NCBI RefSeq assembly: GCF_000526315.1
Contig: NZ_JAFV01000001.1
Span: 3,598,501 to 3,662,500, forward strand
Length of the DNA stretch: 64,000 nt
Direction: 5' to 3'
From: Methylopila sp. 73B
GTDB taxonomy: Bacteria; Pseudomonadota; Alphaproteobacteria; Rhizobiales; Methylopilaceae
The notes beneath the pieces were generated by a model. That model made no database searches. It had not been told where the DNA came from and saw only the letters and a program-made list of their open reading frames with translations. The position numbers and the translations under genes were made by a program. Below, one piece after another: positions 35,202 through 44,700 of this stretch (its first letter is position 1; each line of letters begins with the position of its first letter).

Positions 35202-36055
35202 GGCGTGGCCTCGGCGAACACGTCCTGCGCGGCCTTCACCAGAACGCCGTCGGCGCTCAGCAGGCCGTCGAGGATGGAGAAGTGGTCGGCGCCCTCGATC
35301 GGGATCAGCGCGCCCGGCGCGTCGGCCTCGGCCCGCTTGGCGTGCAGCGCCAGCGAGTCATGGATCAGCGCCGGCACCTCGGCCGTGCCGTAAGCGATCG
35401 CGAGCGGCTTTCGCGTCACCGGCAGGCGGAGCGGCGACAGCGTCGCGATCTCGTCGTCGGTGAGCTTCAGCGCGGCGTTGAGGAAGGTGTCGCGGATCGG
35501 CGCCAGTTCGTAGACGCCGGAGATGGCGAGGCCGGCGGCGACCGCGGAATGACCGAGCAGCATGGCGACGAGGTGCCCGCCCGCCGACCAGCCGGAGAGC
35601 ACGATGCGGCCGCCGACCCCGTGGGTGCGGCCGTCGCGGGCGAGCCAGTCGAGCGCGGCGCCGAGCTCGGCGACGATCTCGGTGAGGCTCGCGTCGGGCG
35701 CCAGCGTGTGGCTCGGCATCGCGACCGCCCAGCCGGCGTCGAGCGCGCCCTGGGCGTAATGCGCGAAGACCTCGCGCGAGTTCTTCTGCCAGTAGCCGCC
35801 GTGGATGAAGACGAGGCAGGGGGCGTCGGGGTCGGCCGCGGGGTAGAGGTCGAAGGCCTGGCGGGGCTTCGGGCCGTAGGCCACGTCGAGCTTGGCCGCA
35901 TGCGCCGCCCGGAACGCCGGCGCCGCGACGTCGCGCGCCGCGACCCAGGCCGCGCTGGTCGGCACGGCCGCGTTGTTGTTGTAGGCGGCGTCGCGCTGGT
36001 CCTGGGACAGCGTGTCCCAGACCTCCTGCGGCGCGGGAGCCGGGGCGGCGATCAC
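35198..36055 (-). CDS. Arylformamidase-like alpha/beta hydrolase
   Basis: A 285-residue hydrolase with the oxyanion motif IHGGYWQKN (near residue 94), nucleophile elbow GWSAGGHLV (near 153) and late GADHFSILDG with the catalytic histidine. The HGGYW motif is characteristic of the kynurenine-formamidase-like branch, which hydrolyses N-formyl or amide bonds on aromatic compounds. It overlaps both neighbours. In this operon it may open or deacylate the product of hydroxylation. No kyn genes are nearby, so tryptophan breakdown is unlikely to be its job. Confidence 0.8.
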   Translation of the reverse strand: MIAAPAPAPQEVWDTLSQDQRDAAYNNNAAVPTSAAWVAARDVAAPAFRAAHAAKLDVAYGPKPRQAFDLYPAADPDAPCLVFIHGGYWQKNSREVFAHYAQGALDAGWAVAMPSHTLAPDASLTEIVAELGAALDWLARDGRTHGVGGRIVLSGWSAGGHLVAMLLGHSAVAAGLAISGVYELAPIRDTFLNAALKLTDDEIATLSPLRLPVTRKPLAIAYGTAEVPALIHDSLALHAKRAEADAPGALIPIEGADHFSILDGLLSADGVLVKAAQDVFAEATP

Positions 36056-37338
36056 GCCGCGATCGCCTGCGGGAGGATCGGGCTGTCGGCGTCGAAACGC
36101 TTGCCGGCGCGGAGGCAGAAGGCCGGCTGCAGCAGGCGCTCGGCGATGACGCGGTAATCCTCGTTGTCGCGCAGCACGAACCGGCCGCGGACGTCGTCCA
36201 GCACCGACACGTCGGCGACGCGCCCGACGGCGAGCGAACCGAGGCTGTCCTCCATCCCGAGCATCTTCGCGGGATGGGTCGTGACCATCTTCACCACGTA
36301 ATCGAGCGGCAGGCCGAGCGTCATCATCGAGCTCATCGCCTGAGTGAGGCTGAAGCGCGCCTGGCCCTTGAACGGATGGTTCTCGTCGTCCGCGTGCTCC
36401 TCCGGCGTGCCGGCGGGGGCGGGAATCTCGGGCACCTGCGTGTTGTAGCCGTGCATGTCGGCGCCGAGCGTGTGCGGCACGACGCCGGCGGCGAGCGCCA
36501 TCTTGGCGAGGCGGTAGGAGAAGTGGCTGCCGTGGCCGACGTCGACCGTCAGCCCGCGGTCGATCGCCGCCTGCAGCACGTGGTGCAGTTCGCCTTCCGC
36601 GTTCACGAAGCCGCCGGGGTGGCGGGTGAAGGGATGGGCGAGCACGTCGCCTTCCTTCAGCAGCGGAATGACGCGCTCGAGGATGGTGTCGGCGTCCTCG
36701 CCGTTGGCGCCGCTTTCCGGCAGGCCCCAGAGCTGGCCGAAGTGCACGTAGAGCGGAACCTCGGCGCGGCGGGCGATCTCGGCCGCCATCTCCATGACCT
36801 TGATGCCCCAGCGGGCGAAGCCGCCGATCTCGGCGTGGCCCTTGATGCCGCGCACCAGGTCCCGGTTGGCGACCGCCGAGCGCACCGTCGCGTCGATGTC
36901 GACGCCGTCGGGGCTGTAGAGGTTGGGATAGAAGTGGCCTTCGAGGCCGCCGACGAGATAGGCGGACAGGAAGCAGAGCACGTTGGTCTCTGAGCGCTCC
37001 GCGATGAAGTGGCGGAAGCCCGGCAGCGTCATGCAGGACGGGCCGCCCTGGTCGACGACGGTCGTGACGCCTGAGCGCACGCCGACCATGTCAGGGTCGA
37101 GGCCGAAGCGGCCGGTGACGTACTGGTAGATGTGGCCGTGGGTGTCGATCAGGCCCGGGAGCACGAGCTTGCCGGAGACGTCGACGGTCTGCGCGGCGCT
37201 CGTCGGCAGGATGGCGTCCGCCACCGCCGCGATGCGGCCGCCGCGGACGCCCACGTCGCGGATCCCGTCGACGCCGGTCGCCGGGCAGATGACCCGGCCG
37301 CCCTTCAGCAGCAGATCGTATCCCGTCGGTTCGACCAT
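36052..37338 (-). CDS. Amidohydrolase/deacetylase-family metallohydrolase
   Basis: A 428-residue TIM-barrel hydrolase of the amidohydrolase superfamily. Metal ligands are visible in LPGLIDTHGHIYQY, the lysine/histidine region RGIKGHAEIGG, YVHFGQ, LAHPFTRHPGG and the catalytic aspartate of VDVGHGSHFSY. Members hydrolyse cyclic amides, N-acyl amino acids or similar C-N bonds. It is the first gene of the ten-gene operon and is divergent from a MarR gene, with a palindrome 47 bases before its start. It is a good candidate for cleaving a cyclic amide formed by the hydroxylase. Confidence 0.82.
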   Translation of the reverse strand: MVEPTGYDLLLKGGRVICPATGVDGIRDVGVRGGRIAAVADAILPTSAAQTVDVSGKLVLPGLIDTHGHIYQYVTGRFGLDPDMVGVRSGVTTVVDQGGPSCMTLPGFRHFIAERSETNVLCFLSAYLVGGLEGHFYPNLYSPDGVDIDATVRSAVANRDLVRGIKGHAEIGGFARWGIKVMEMAAEIARRAEVPLYVHFGQLWGLPESGANGEDADTILERVIPLLKEGDVLAHPFTRHPGGFVNAEGELHHVLQAAIDRGLTVDVGHGSHFSYRLAKMALAAGVVPHTLGADMHGYNTQVPEIPAPAGTPEEHADDENHPFKGQARFSLTQAMSSMMTLGLPLDYVVKMVTTHPAKMLGMEDSLGSLAVGRVADVSVLDDVRGRFVLRDNEDYRVIAERLLQPAFCLRAGKRFDADSPILPQAIAA

Positions 37339-37384
37339 GGTGTCCTCCTCGAACGCTCGCGCCGGCGATGGCGCGCCTGAAAAA

Positions 37385-37400
37385 GCGAAGTATGCTTCGC
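37385..37400. promoter_or_regulatory. candidate MarR operator
   Basis: GCGAAGTATGCTTCGC is a 16-base near-perfect palindrome (one mismatched pair) of the size and AT-centre typical of MarR-family sites. It lies in the 143-base gap between the divergent amidohydrolase and MarR genes, 47 bases from the first and 82 from the second. It could therefore control both. Confidence 0.6.
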
Positions 37401-37481
37401 AATCTCATGCACGCGGCATGCCAGATGCAGGGACGTCCGCGGAGACGGTCCGGCGGCCTGAAGCCGCAAGTCGAGGGCGGA

Positions 37482-37967
37482 ATGACGGAAAACGACGTGG
37501 AATCAAATACGTCCAATGAAAATTGGCCGCTGATGGAGCGTCCGGGCTTCCTGGCGCGTCGGCTGCATCAGATTCACGTGAGCCTGTTCAGCGAGCGTTG
37601 CGCCGCGTCGCGGCTGACGCCGCTGCAGTACAGCCTGCTGTGCGCGCTGGCGGACTGCGACACCGCGGACCAGACGACGCTCGCGCGCGCCGTCGCGCTC
37701 GACCGCACCACGACCACCGGAGCGTTGAAACGCTTGGAGGCGCGAGGGCTCGTACAGCGCGTGACGTCGTCCTCGGACCGGCGCGCGCAGGTCTGCCGGA
37801 TGACGCCGGAGGGGGAGCGGCTGCTGGCGGAGATGGAGGACGCCGCGAGGCGCGCGCACGAGGAGACGGTGGCCGCGCTGGACGCCGACGAGCGGGACGC
37901 CTTCGTCGGCTACCTCAAGCGCATCGTCGACGCGCATGGCGGGCGTCGCGACGCTGTCGTGCTCTGA
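37482..37967 (+). CDS. MarR-family transcriptional regulator
   Basis: A 161-residue dimeric winged-helix regulator: RLTPLQYSLLCALADCDTAD, recognition helix around DRTTTTGALKRLEARGLVQR, and the wing SSSDRRAQVCRMTPEGERLL. The ATG at 37482 was chosen for its upstream GAGGGCGGA; a longer frame from 37368 would run through the palindrome and is unlikely. MarR proteins often repress aromatic catabolic genes and are released by the substrate or an intermediate. It is divergent from the ten-gene operon and is its probable regulator. Confidence 0.88.
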   Translation: MTENDVESNTSNENWPLMERPGFLARRLHQIHVSLFSERCAASRLTPLQYSLLCALADCDTADQTTLARAVALDRTTTTGALKRLEARGLVQRVTSSSDRRAQVCRMTPEGERLLAEMEDAARRAHEETVAALDADERDAFVGYLKRIVDAHGGRRDAVVL

Positions 37968-38042
37968 TTTTGAGCGCGCATTGATCTAAATCAGGGCGCC
38001 GGCGGGCGGCGCTTGGCGCGCCGCCTCTCGTCTTGACTGCGT

Positions 38043-39905
38043 TCAGCGCAGGCCGTGGCCGCCCGGCGCGCCGGCGCGGTTGCCCTTCGCGAAGCGCTTC
38101 TGCGGCTTGCCGGCGCCGGTCGGCGCCTCGGCGCGACGGTGGTCGGAGGGCCCGCGCGGATGGTCGGAGGCGCCGCGGGGGCGCGGCGCGGCGTGCTTCG
38201 GCGCATGCCCGTAGGGCTTCGCCGGGCGCGGCTCGCGCGGGGTCTCGACGTCGGGGCGGGGGCCTGACAGCTGAGCGCGCGTGATCGCCACGTCGTTCTT
38301 CTCGGCCCCAAGGGCCGAGGCCGCGAAGCTCTCGGCGGCGCCGACCGCGATCTCGACCTTGGTCTCGGCGTCGAAGATGCGGATCGCCCCGATGTCCTCG
38401 CGGGTCACGCCGCCGCGGCGGCAGATCAGCGGCAGCAGCCACTTCGGATCGGCGTTCTGGCGACGGCCGACCGCGAGCCGGAACCACACGCCTTCGCCGA
38501 ACGGGCCGCGACGCTCGGCCGCCGGCTCGCGGTCGGAGCGCACGGGATCGTAGGCCGGCCGGCCGTTGTCGCGCACGCGCTCGCGCGGCGCCTGGCGCTC
38601 GCCGGGATCGGTGACGTCCTCGGGGGCGGGCAGGCGGGCGCGGTGCAGGCGGGCGAGCGCCACTGCGATCTCCTCCTGCGACTTGTGCGCCATCAGCATG
38701 TGCGCGAGGGCGATGTCCTCGGGGGTCGGCTGCTCGGTCAGCGCCGGGTCGGCGAGCAGGCGCTTCTGGTCGAGGGCGTGAATCTCCTCGGCGGTGGGCG
38801 CCGCGCTCCAGGTCGGGACCACGCCGGCGTCGACCATCATGGTCTCGGCCTTGCGGCGGCGCGACGGCGGCACCAGCAGGACGCTGACGCCCTTGCGGCC
38901 CGCGCGGCCGGTGCGGCCGGAGCGGTGCTGGAACACTTCGGCGTCGTGCGGCAGGTCGGCGTGGATCACGAGCGTGATGCTGGGCAGGTCGATGCCGCGG
39001 GCGGCGACGTCGGTCGCGACGCAGACGCGGGCGCGGCCGTCGCGCAGCTCCTGCAGGGCGCGGTTGCGCTCGTTCTGGCTGAGCTCGCCCGACATCAGCA
39101 CGGCGGGGAAGCCCCGCTCGGACAGCGTGGCGTGCAGGCGGCGCACCGCCTCGCGGGTGGCGCAGAACACGATCGCGGCGGGCGCGTCGGCCTGGCGCAG
39201 CAGGTTGACGACGGCAGCGCCGATCTCGCGCGGCAGCACGCGCACGGCGCGGTGCTCGATGTCGGCGTGGCCGCGTTCGGGACCCGCGGTCTCGACCCGG
39301 GCGGCGTCGCGCTGGAAGCGGCGGGCGATCGCCACGATGTCGGAGGGGATCGTCGCCGAGAACAGCAGCGTGCGGCGGTCGGCCGGCGCCGACTCGAGGA
39401 TCGCCTCGAGGTCCTCGCGGAAGCCGAGGTCGAGCATCTCGTCGGCCTCGTCGAGCACGACCGCCTTCAGACCGTCGAGCACCAGCGCGCGGCGCTGGAT
39501 GTGGTCGAGCAGGCGGCCGGGAGTGCCGACGACGATGTGGCAGCCCATCTCGAGACGCTTGCGCTCGGCGCGCGGGTCCATGCCGCCGACGCAGGCGACG
39601 ACGCGGGCGCCGGTCTTGGCGTAGAGCCAGCGCAGCTCGCGCTCGACCTGCAGGGCGAGTTCGCGGGTGGGGGCGACGACCAGGGCGACCGGCGCGCCCG
39701 CGGCGCTGATGGCGCCCGCGTCATCCAGCAGCGTGTCGCCCAGCGCGAGGCCGTAGGCCACCGTCTTGCCCGAACCCGTCTGCGCCGAAACCAGAAGATC
39801 GCGACCGCGCACCGCGTCGGCCAGCACCGCGTGCTGCACGGGGGTGAGGTCGACATAGCCGCGCTCGGCAAGAGCCTGCGCGAGCGGGGAGGCGGCGAAC
39901 GGCAT
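38043..39905 (-). CDS. DEAD-box RNA helicase with DbpA-type RNA-binding domain
   Basis: A 620-residue helicase with all core motifs: AQTGSGKT, PTRELA, GTPGR, DEAD, SAT, and HRSGRTGRAGR. After the two RecA-like domains come a linker, a DbpA/CsdA RNA-binding domain (about 465-540, GEGVWFRLAVGRRQNADPKWLLPLICRRG in pieces) and a basic, glycine-rich low-complexity tail. It probably acts in ribosome assembly or cold-stress RNA unwinding. The ATG at 39905 gives the normal helicase start (MPFAASPLAQAL). It is convergent with MarR and divergent from hydA. Confidence 0.88.
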   Translation of the reverse strand: MPFAASPLAQALAERGYVDLTPVQHAVLADAVRGRDLLVSAQTGSGKTVAYGLALGDTLLDDAGAISAAGAPVALVVAPTRELALQVERELRWLYAKTGARVVACVGGMDPRAERKRLEMGCHIVVGTPGRLLDHIQRRALVLDGLKAVVLDEADEMLDLGFREDLEAILESAPADRRTLLFSATIPSDIVAIARRFQRDAARVETAGPERGHADIEHRAVRVLPREIGAAVVNLLRQADAPAAIVFCATREAVRRLHATLSERGFPAVLMSGELSQNERNRALQELRDGRARVCVATDVAARGIDLPSITLVIHADLPHDAEVFQHRSGRTGRAGRKGVSVLLVPPSRRRKAETMMVDAGVVPTWSAAPTAEEIHALDQKRLLADPALTEQPTPEDIALAHMLMAHKSQEEIAVALARLHRARLPAPEDVTDPGERQAPRERVRDNGRPAYDPVRSDREPAAERRGPFGEGVWFRLAVGRRQNADPKWLLPLICRRGGVTREDIGAIRIFDAETKVEIAVGAAESFAASALGAEKNDVAITRAQLSGPRPDVETPREPRPAKPYGHAPKHAAPRPRGASDHPRGPSDHRRAEAPTGAGKPQKRFAKGNRAGAPGGHGLR

Positions 39906-40185
39906 GGTCAAGGGGGATCGCTTTCGATGGGCGCGCGGCGGAAGGGGCCGCACGTCACGGCCCGCAGCGTCCGTGGACGATGATGGGATTGGAACCCTCA
40001 TAGCCTTTTTTTACTTGAAACGCCATGGCCCCCGCCGCAGGTCAGATCCTCGCCGGGCAATGGCGTCGCCACGCTCGGCGGACGCAGGGCCTCGGACCGA
40101 TCCGAGCACGAAGCTTGCGTCCGCTTAGCACGACCTTTGGGCGTCGGTCCGAACCGCAACGTTCGAAGCCGAAACAGGAGAGTCC

Positions 40186-41595
40186 ATGCTCGATCTCATC
40201 ATCAAGGGCGGCGTGGTCGCGACGGCGGCGGACACGTTCCGCGCCGACGTCGGCGTGCGCGACGGAACGATTGTCGCGCTCGGGCTCGCGCTCGGCGAGG
40301 CGAAGGATGTGATCGACGCTTCGAACAAGCTCGTGCTGCCGGGCGGCATCGACAGCCACGTCCACATCGCCCAGCCGAGTGGCGAGGGCATCGTGATGGC
40401 CGACGACTTCGAGAGCGCGACCCGATCCGCGGCCTTCGGCGGCAACACCGCGGTGATGCCCTTCGTGCTGCAGGAGCGCGGCACGCCGCTGCGGACCACG
40501 CTCGCCGCCTACCACGCGAAGGCGGAAGGCCAGTCCTACGTCGACGTCAGCTTCCACCTGATCGTCTCGGAACCGAACGCGCAGACCCTGGGCCAGGACC
40601 TGCCGGCGCTGATCGCGGACGGCTACACCTCGTTCAAGGTTTTCATGACCTACGAGGGCCTCGCCCTGAACGACCGCGAGATGCTGGAGGTGATGGCGAC
40701 CGCGCGCGAGACCGGCGCGCTCGTCATGGTCCACGCCGAGAACTACGACGCGATCCGCTTCCTCGCCGACCGGCTGGAGCGGGCGGGCAAGACCGCGCCG
40801 TTCTTCCACGGCCCCTCGCGGCCGATCCCTGTGGAGCGCGAAGCGACCCATCGCGCGATCAGCCTGGCCGAGATCGTGGACGTTCCGGTCGTCATCGTCC
40901 ACGTCTCGAACCGCGAGGCGATGGAGGAGATTTCGCGGGCCCGCCGGCGCGGGCTGAAGGTCTATGGCGAGACCTGCCCGCAGTACTTGGTGCTGACCGA
41001 GAAGGACATGGACGGGCTCAACATGGAGGGCGCGAAATACGTCTGCAGCCCGCCGCCGCGCGACGAGGCGCACCAGCAGGCGTGCTGGGAGGGGCTGCAG
41101 CAGGGCGTGTTCGACGTGTTCTCCTCCGACCACTGCCCCTTCCGCTACGACGACCCCGCCGGCAAGCTGAACCCGAAGGGCCGCACCAGCTTCCGCTGGG
41201 TGCCGAACGGCATTCCGGGCGTCGAGACCCGGCTGCCGATCCTGTTCTCGGAGGGTGTGGGCAAGGGGCGCATCACGCTGCAGCAGTTTGTGGCGCTGTC
41301 GGCCACGAACCACGCTCGCATGTACGGCCTAACGACGAAGGGTTCGATCGCGATCGGCATGGACGCCGACATCGCGATCTGGGACCCGAAGCGCGAGGTC
41401 ACGATCCGCCAGAGCGTGCTGCACCACGGCTCGGACTACACGCCCTACGAGGGGATCGCCGTGAAGGGCTGGCCGGTGACGACCATCGTCCGCGGACGCC
41501 CTGTGGTGAAGGACGGCGAGCTGGTTGGCGCGAAGGCGCATGGCCGTCACGTGGCCCGCGAGCGCTCGGCCTATGCGACGCCGCGCGTGAAGTGA
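40186..41595 (+). CDS. hydA: Dihydropyrimidinase / D-hydantoinase
   Basis: A 469-residue zinc hydrolase that opens dihydropyrimidine or hydantoin rings. Metal and catalytic residues: HVHIAQPSGE, the carboxylated lysine in SFKVFMTYEG, VHAENYD, IVHVSNRE and SSDHCPFRY. The ribosome site AGGAGAG precedes the ATG. It is not followed by the carbamoylase (beta-ureidopropionase) or flanked by preTA, so its pathway is unclear. A link with the cyclic-amide operon ending at 37338 is possible, but a helicase gene lies between them. Confidence 0.9.
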   Translation: MLDLIIKGGVVATAADTFRADVGVRDGTIVALGLALGEAKDVIDASNKLVLPGGIDSHVHIAQPSGEGIVMADDFESATRSAAFGGNTAVMPFVLQERGTPLRTTLAAYHAKAEGQSYVDVSFHLIVSEPNAQTLGQDLPALIADGYTSFKVFMTYEGLALNDREMLEVMATARETGALVMVHAENYDAIRFLADRLERAGKTAPFFHGPSRPIPVEREATHRAISLAEIVDVPVVIVHVSNREAMEEISRARRRGLKVYGETCPQYLVLTEKDMDGLNMEGAKYVCSPPPRDEAHQQACWEGLQQGVFDVFSSDHCPFRYDDPAGKLNPKGRTSFRWVPNGIPGVETRLPILFSEGVGKGRITLQQFVALSATNHARMYGLTTKGSIAIGMDADIAIWDPKREVTIRQSVLHHGSDYTPYEGIAVKGWPVTTIVRGRPVVKDGELVGAKAHGRHVARERSAYATPRVK

Positions 41596-41623
41596 GGGGT
41601 TAAACTCGGAAACGCCGACAGCA

Positions 41624-41742
41624 TGTCCCGGCCTTGAGCCGGACCCAGACCCAGACCCCCGACGTGTCCAGACAGGTGCCGGCCGCGTCGCGTCTTTTCC
41701 TTCCGACTCGGCGGCTCTGGGTCCCGGCTCGAGACCGGGACA
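41624..41742. repeat. long inverted repeat between hydA and putA
   Basis: The left arm (41624-41649, TGTCCCGGCCTTGAGCCGG then ACCCAGA) is nearly the reverse complement of the right arm (41716-41742, TCTGGGTCCCGGCTCGAGAC then CGGGACA). They are separated by 66 bases. It lies between convergent genes and can act as a two-way terminator. Its sequence is unrelated to the CCCTCCCC repeats elsewhere in the window, so it is a second repeat type. Confidence 0.7.
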
Positions 41743-41756
41743 CGAGCGAGTGTTGC

Positions 41757-44700
41757 TCACTCCAGCGCCATCAGGCTGGCGTTGCCGCCGGCCGCCGCGG
41801 TGTTGACGCTGAGGCTGCGCTCGGCGACGAGAAATTCGATGGGGTAGGCCCGGCGGCCGGTGGTCGAGTCGAGCCGGGGAACGTGGACCTGGACGATCGG
41901 ACCCGGACGCTGCGAGAGCGACCGGTTCAGCTCCGCAAGCTCGTCCGGGCCGCCGTCGAACAGGGCGGCGAAGACGGCGTCGAGACTGGCTCCGCCCACG
42001 ATGCGCGCCCCGAGCGTGCCGGGCAAACCAGACGGAAGTGACTCCCGCAAGACCGCGCGGGCGCCGGCGGCCAGCGCCACGCCGATCTGGACGAGCTCGG
42101 CGCTCGGGTGGAGCCCGGCGCAGATCACACCGCCGCGGCCCTTCAAGCTGTAGACGTTCCGCTCGCCGACCGGACCGGGAAGCTCGATCTCCACCCCGCG
42201 GGGGCTCCGTGCGATCGCGTCCTCCACCTCGGCCGCGGCGTCATCCCAGCCCGAGGCGCGCAGCCACGTTGCATAGGCGACGGCGGCGGGGTCCGGCGCG
42301 CCCTGCGGCAGGCTCGTTTCCGCGGGGCAGGCCGCAAGAAGGCGCCGCAGGATGAGGGGGCCGCCGGCTTTCGGCCCCGTGCCCGAAAGCCCGTGTCCGC
42401 CGAAGGGCTGCACCCCGACGACGGCGCCGATGATGTTGCGGTTGACGTAGACGTTGCCGGCGGCGCTCAAGGCCGCCGCGTCCGCCGCCCGTTCGTCGAT
42501 CCGCGTGTGGACGCCGAAGGTGAGCGCGTAGCCGGTGGCGTTCACGGCCTCGATCGTTCGCTTGAGGTCGCCCGGCGCGAAGCGGATGACGTGCAGGACG
42601 GGGCCGAACACCTCATTCGTCAACTCTCCGACGTTTTCGATTTCGATCAGCGTCGGCGCGACGAAGTCTCCGGGGGCGCAGACCTCCGGCAACGCGAGCC
42701 GGTGGACCGGCCGCCCCGCCGCGCGCATCTCCGCCACATGGGCCTCGATCCGCTCCCGCGCCTCCGCCGAGATCACCGGTCCGACGTCGGTCGCGAGCCG
42801 GTCGGGCGGACCGACCCGCAGCTCCGCCATGGCGCCCTTCAGCATGGCGAGCGCGCGGTCGGCGATCTCCTCCTGCAGGCACAGCAGGCGCAGCGCCGAG
42901 CAGCGCTGGCCGGCGCTGTCGAAGGCGGAGGCGAGCACGTCGGCGGTGAGCTGCTCCAGCAGGGCGGAGGAATCCGCGACCAGCGCGTTCTGGCCACCGG
43001 TCTCGGCGACCAAGGGGACCGGCGATCCGTCCGGGTTGAGCCGCTCGGCCAGCGTCTTGGCGATCGATGTCGCGACCGCGGTCGAGCCGGTGAACAGCAC
43101 GCCGCGCACCCGCGGGTCGCCGACGAGCGCCGCGCCGACCTCGCCCCGGCCCGGCAGAAGCTGCACCGCGGCGGCGGGGACGCCCGCCTGCCGCAGGATG
43201 CGAACCGCCTCGGCGGCCACCAGCGGCGTCTCTTCGGCCGGCTTCGCCAGCACCACGTTTCCGGCGGCGAGGGCGGCAGCGACCTGCCCGAGGAAAATCG
43301 CGAGAGGAAAGTTCCACGGGCTGATGCAGGCGACAGGGCCAAGCGGGACATGGGTCGCCGGATCGAACGCCTCCGCCTGCCCTGCGTAGTAGCGCAGGAA
43401 GTCCGCCGCCTCGCGGATCTCCGAGACCGCGTTCGCCGCCGTCTTCCCGGCCTCGCGGATGAGCAGGCCGATCAGCGCGTCGCGCCGGCTTTCCAGCATC
43501 TCCGCCGCGCGGACGAGACGCGCCGCGCGCTCCGAGCCGGGAGTCTCGTCCCACGCGGCGGCGCCGCCCTCCGCCTGGGCGAGGGCTTCGGCGACGACGT
43601 CCGGGCCGGCCTCGACCACATGGCCGACGACGTCGCGCCGGTCGGCCGGGTTGGTCACGGGAACGCCGATTCCCTCGGCCTCGCCGCCTGCAAGCAGCGG
43701 CGCCGTGCGCCAGCGATGGCCGGCGCCGGCGCTGAGGGAGTTCGAGAGCTCGGCCAGGACGCGTTCGTCCGCCAGATCCAGCCCGGCGCTGTTCAGGCGG
43801 TCGGGAGTGAGCGCCCGGGGCCGTCGGATCGCCGGATGCGGCGCGCCGAGCGGCGAGAGGCGCTGCGCCTCCGCGACCGGATCGGCGATCAGCGCATCGA
43901 CGGGCGTCTCCGGATCGGCCACCTGATGCACGAAGGAGGAGTTCGCGCCGTTCTCCAGCAGGCGGCGGACGAGATAGGCGAGCAGCGTCTCGTGGGCGCC
44001 GACGGGGGCGTAGATCCGGCAGGGGCGGCCGAGCTTGTCGGGGCCCACCACCTCCTCGTAGAGCGGCTCGCCCATGCCGTGCAGGCACTGGAACTCGTAG
44101 TCGCCGACGCGGAACTTCGGCCCGGCCATGGCGTGGATGGCGGCGACCGTCTGGGCGTTGTGGGTGGCGAACTGCGGGAACACCGCGTCCCTCGCCTCGA
44201 GCAACTTGGCGGCGCAGGCGAGGTAGGAGACGTCGGTGTGAACCTTGCGGGTGAAGACGGGAAAGTCGTCGAGGCCGTCGACCTGGGCGCGCTTGATCTC
44301 GCTGTCCCAGTAGGCGCCCTTCACTAGCCGCACCATCAACCGCCGCCCCGTGCGGCGGGCGAGATCGATGATGAGGTCGAGCACGAACGGCGCGCGCTTC
44401 TGGTAGGCCTGGACGACGAAGCCGAGACCGTCCCAGCCCTGAAGCGCGGGGTCTCGGGCGAGCGCCTCCAGCACGTCGAGCGACAGGTCGAGCCGGTCCG
44501 CCTCCTCGGCGTCGATGTTGAGGCCGACGTCGAAGCCGCGGGCGCGGACCGCAAGCTCCTGAACGCGCGGGAGAAGTTCCGACAGCACGCGGTCCCGCTG
44601 GCTGCGGGCGTAGCGCGGGTGCAGCGCGGAGAGCTTGATCGACACGCCGGGGCCGTCGTAGACGCCGCGCCCCTTGGCGGCGGCGCCGATCGCGTCGATC

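Noticed and set aside
35198-36055. Kynurenine formamidase of tryptophan catabolism
   Set aside because: Motifs fit the family, but there are no kynA or kynU genes and the operon encodes a molybdenum hydroxylase; another amide substrate is more likely.
37981-37994. TTGATCTAAATCAG, resembling a Crp/Fnr box
   Set aside because: It lies between the 3-prime ends of two convergent genes (MarR and the helicase), where no promoter is expected; likely chance.
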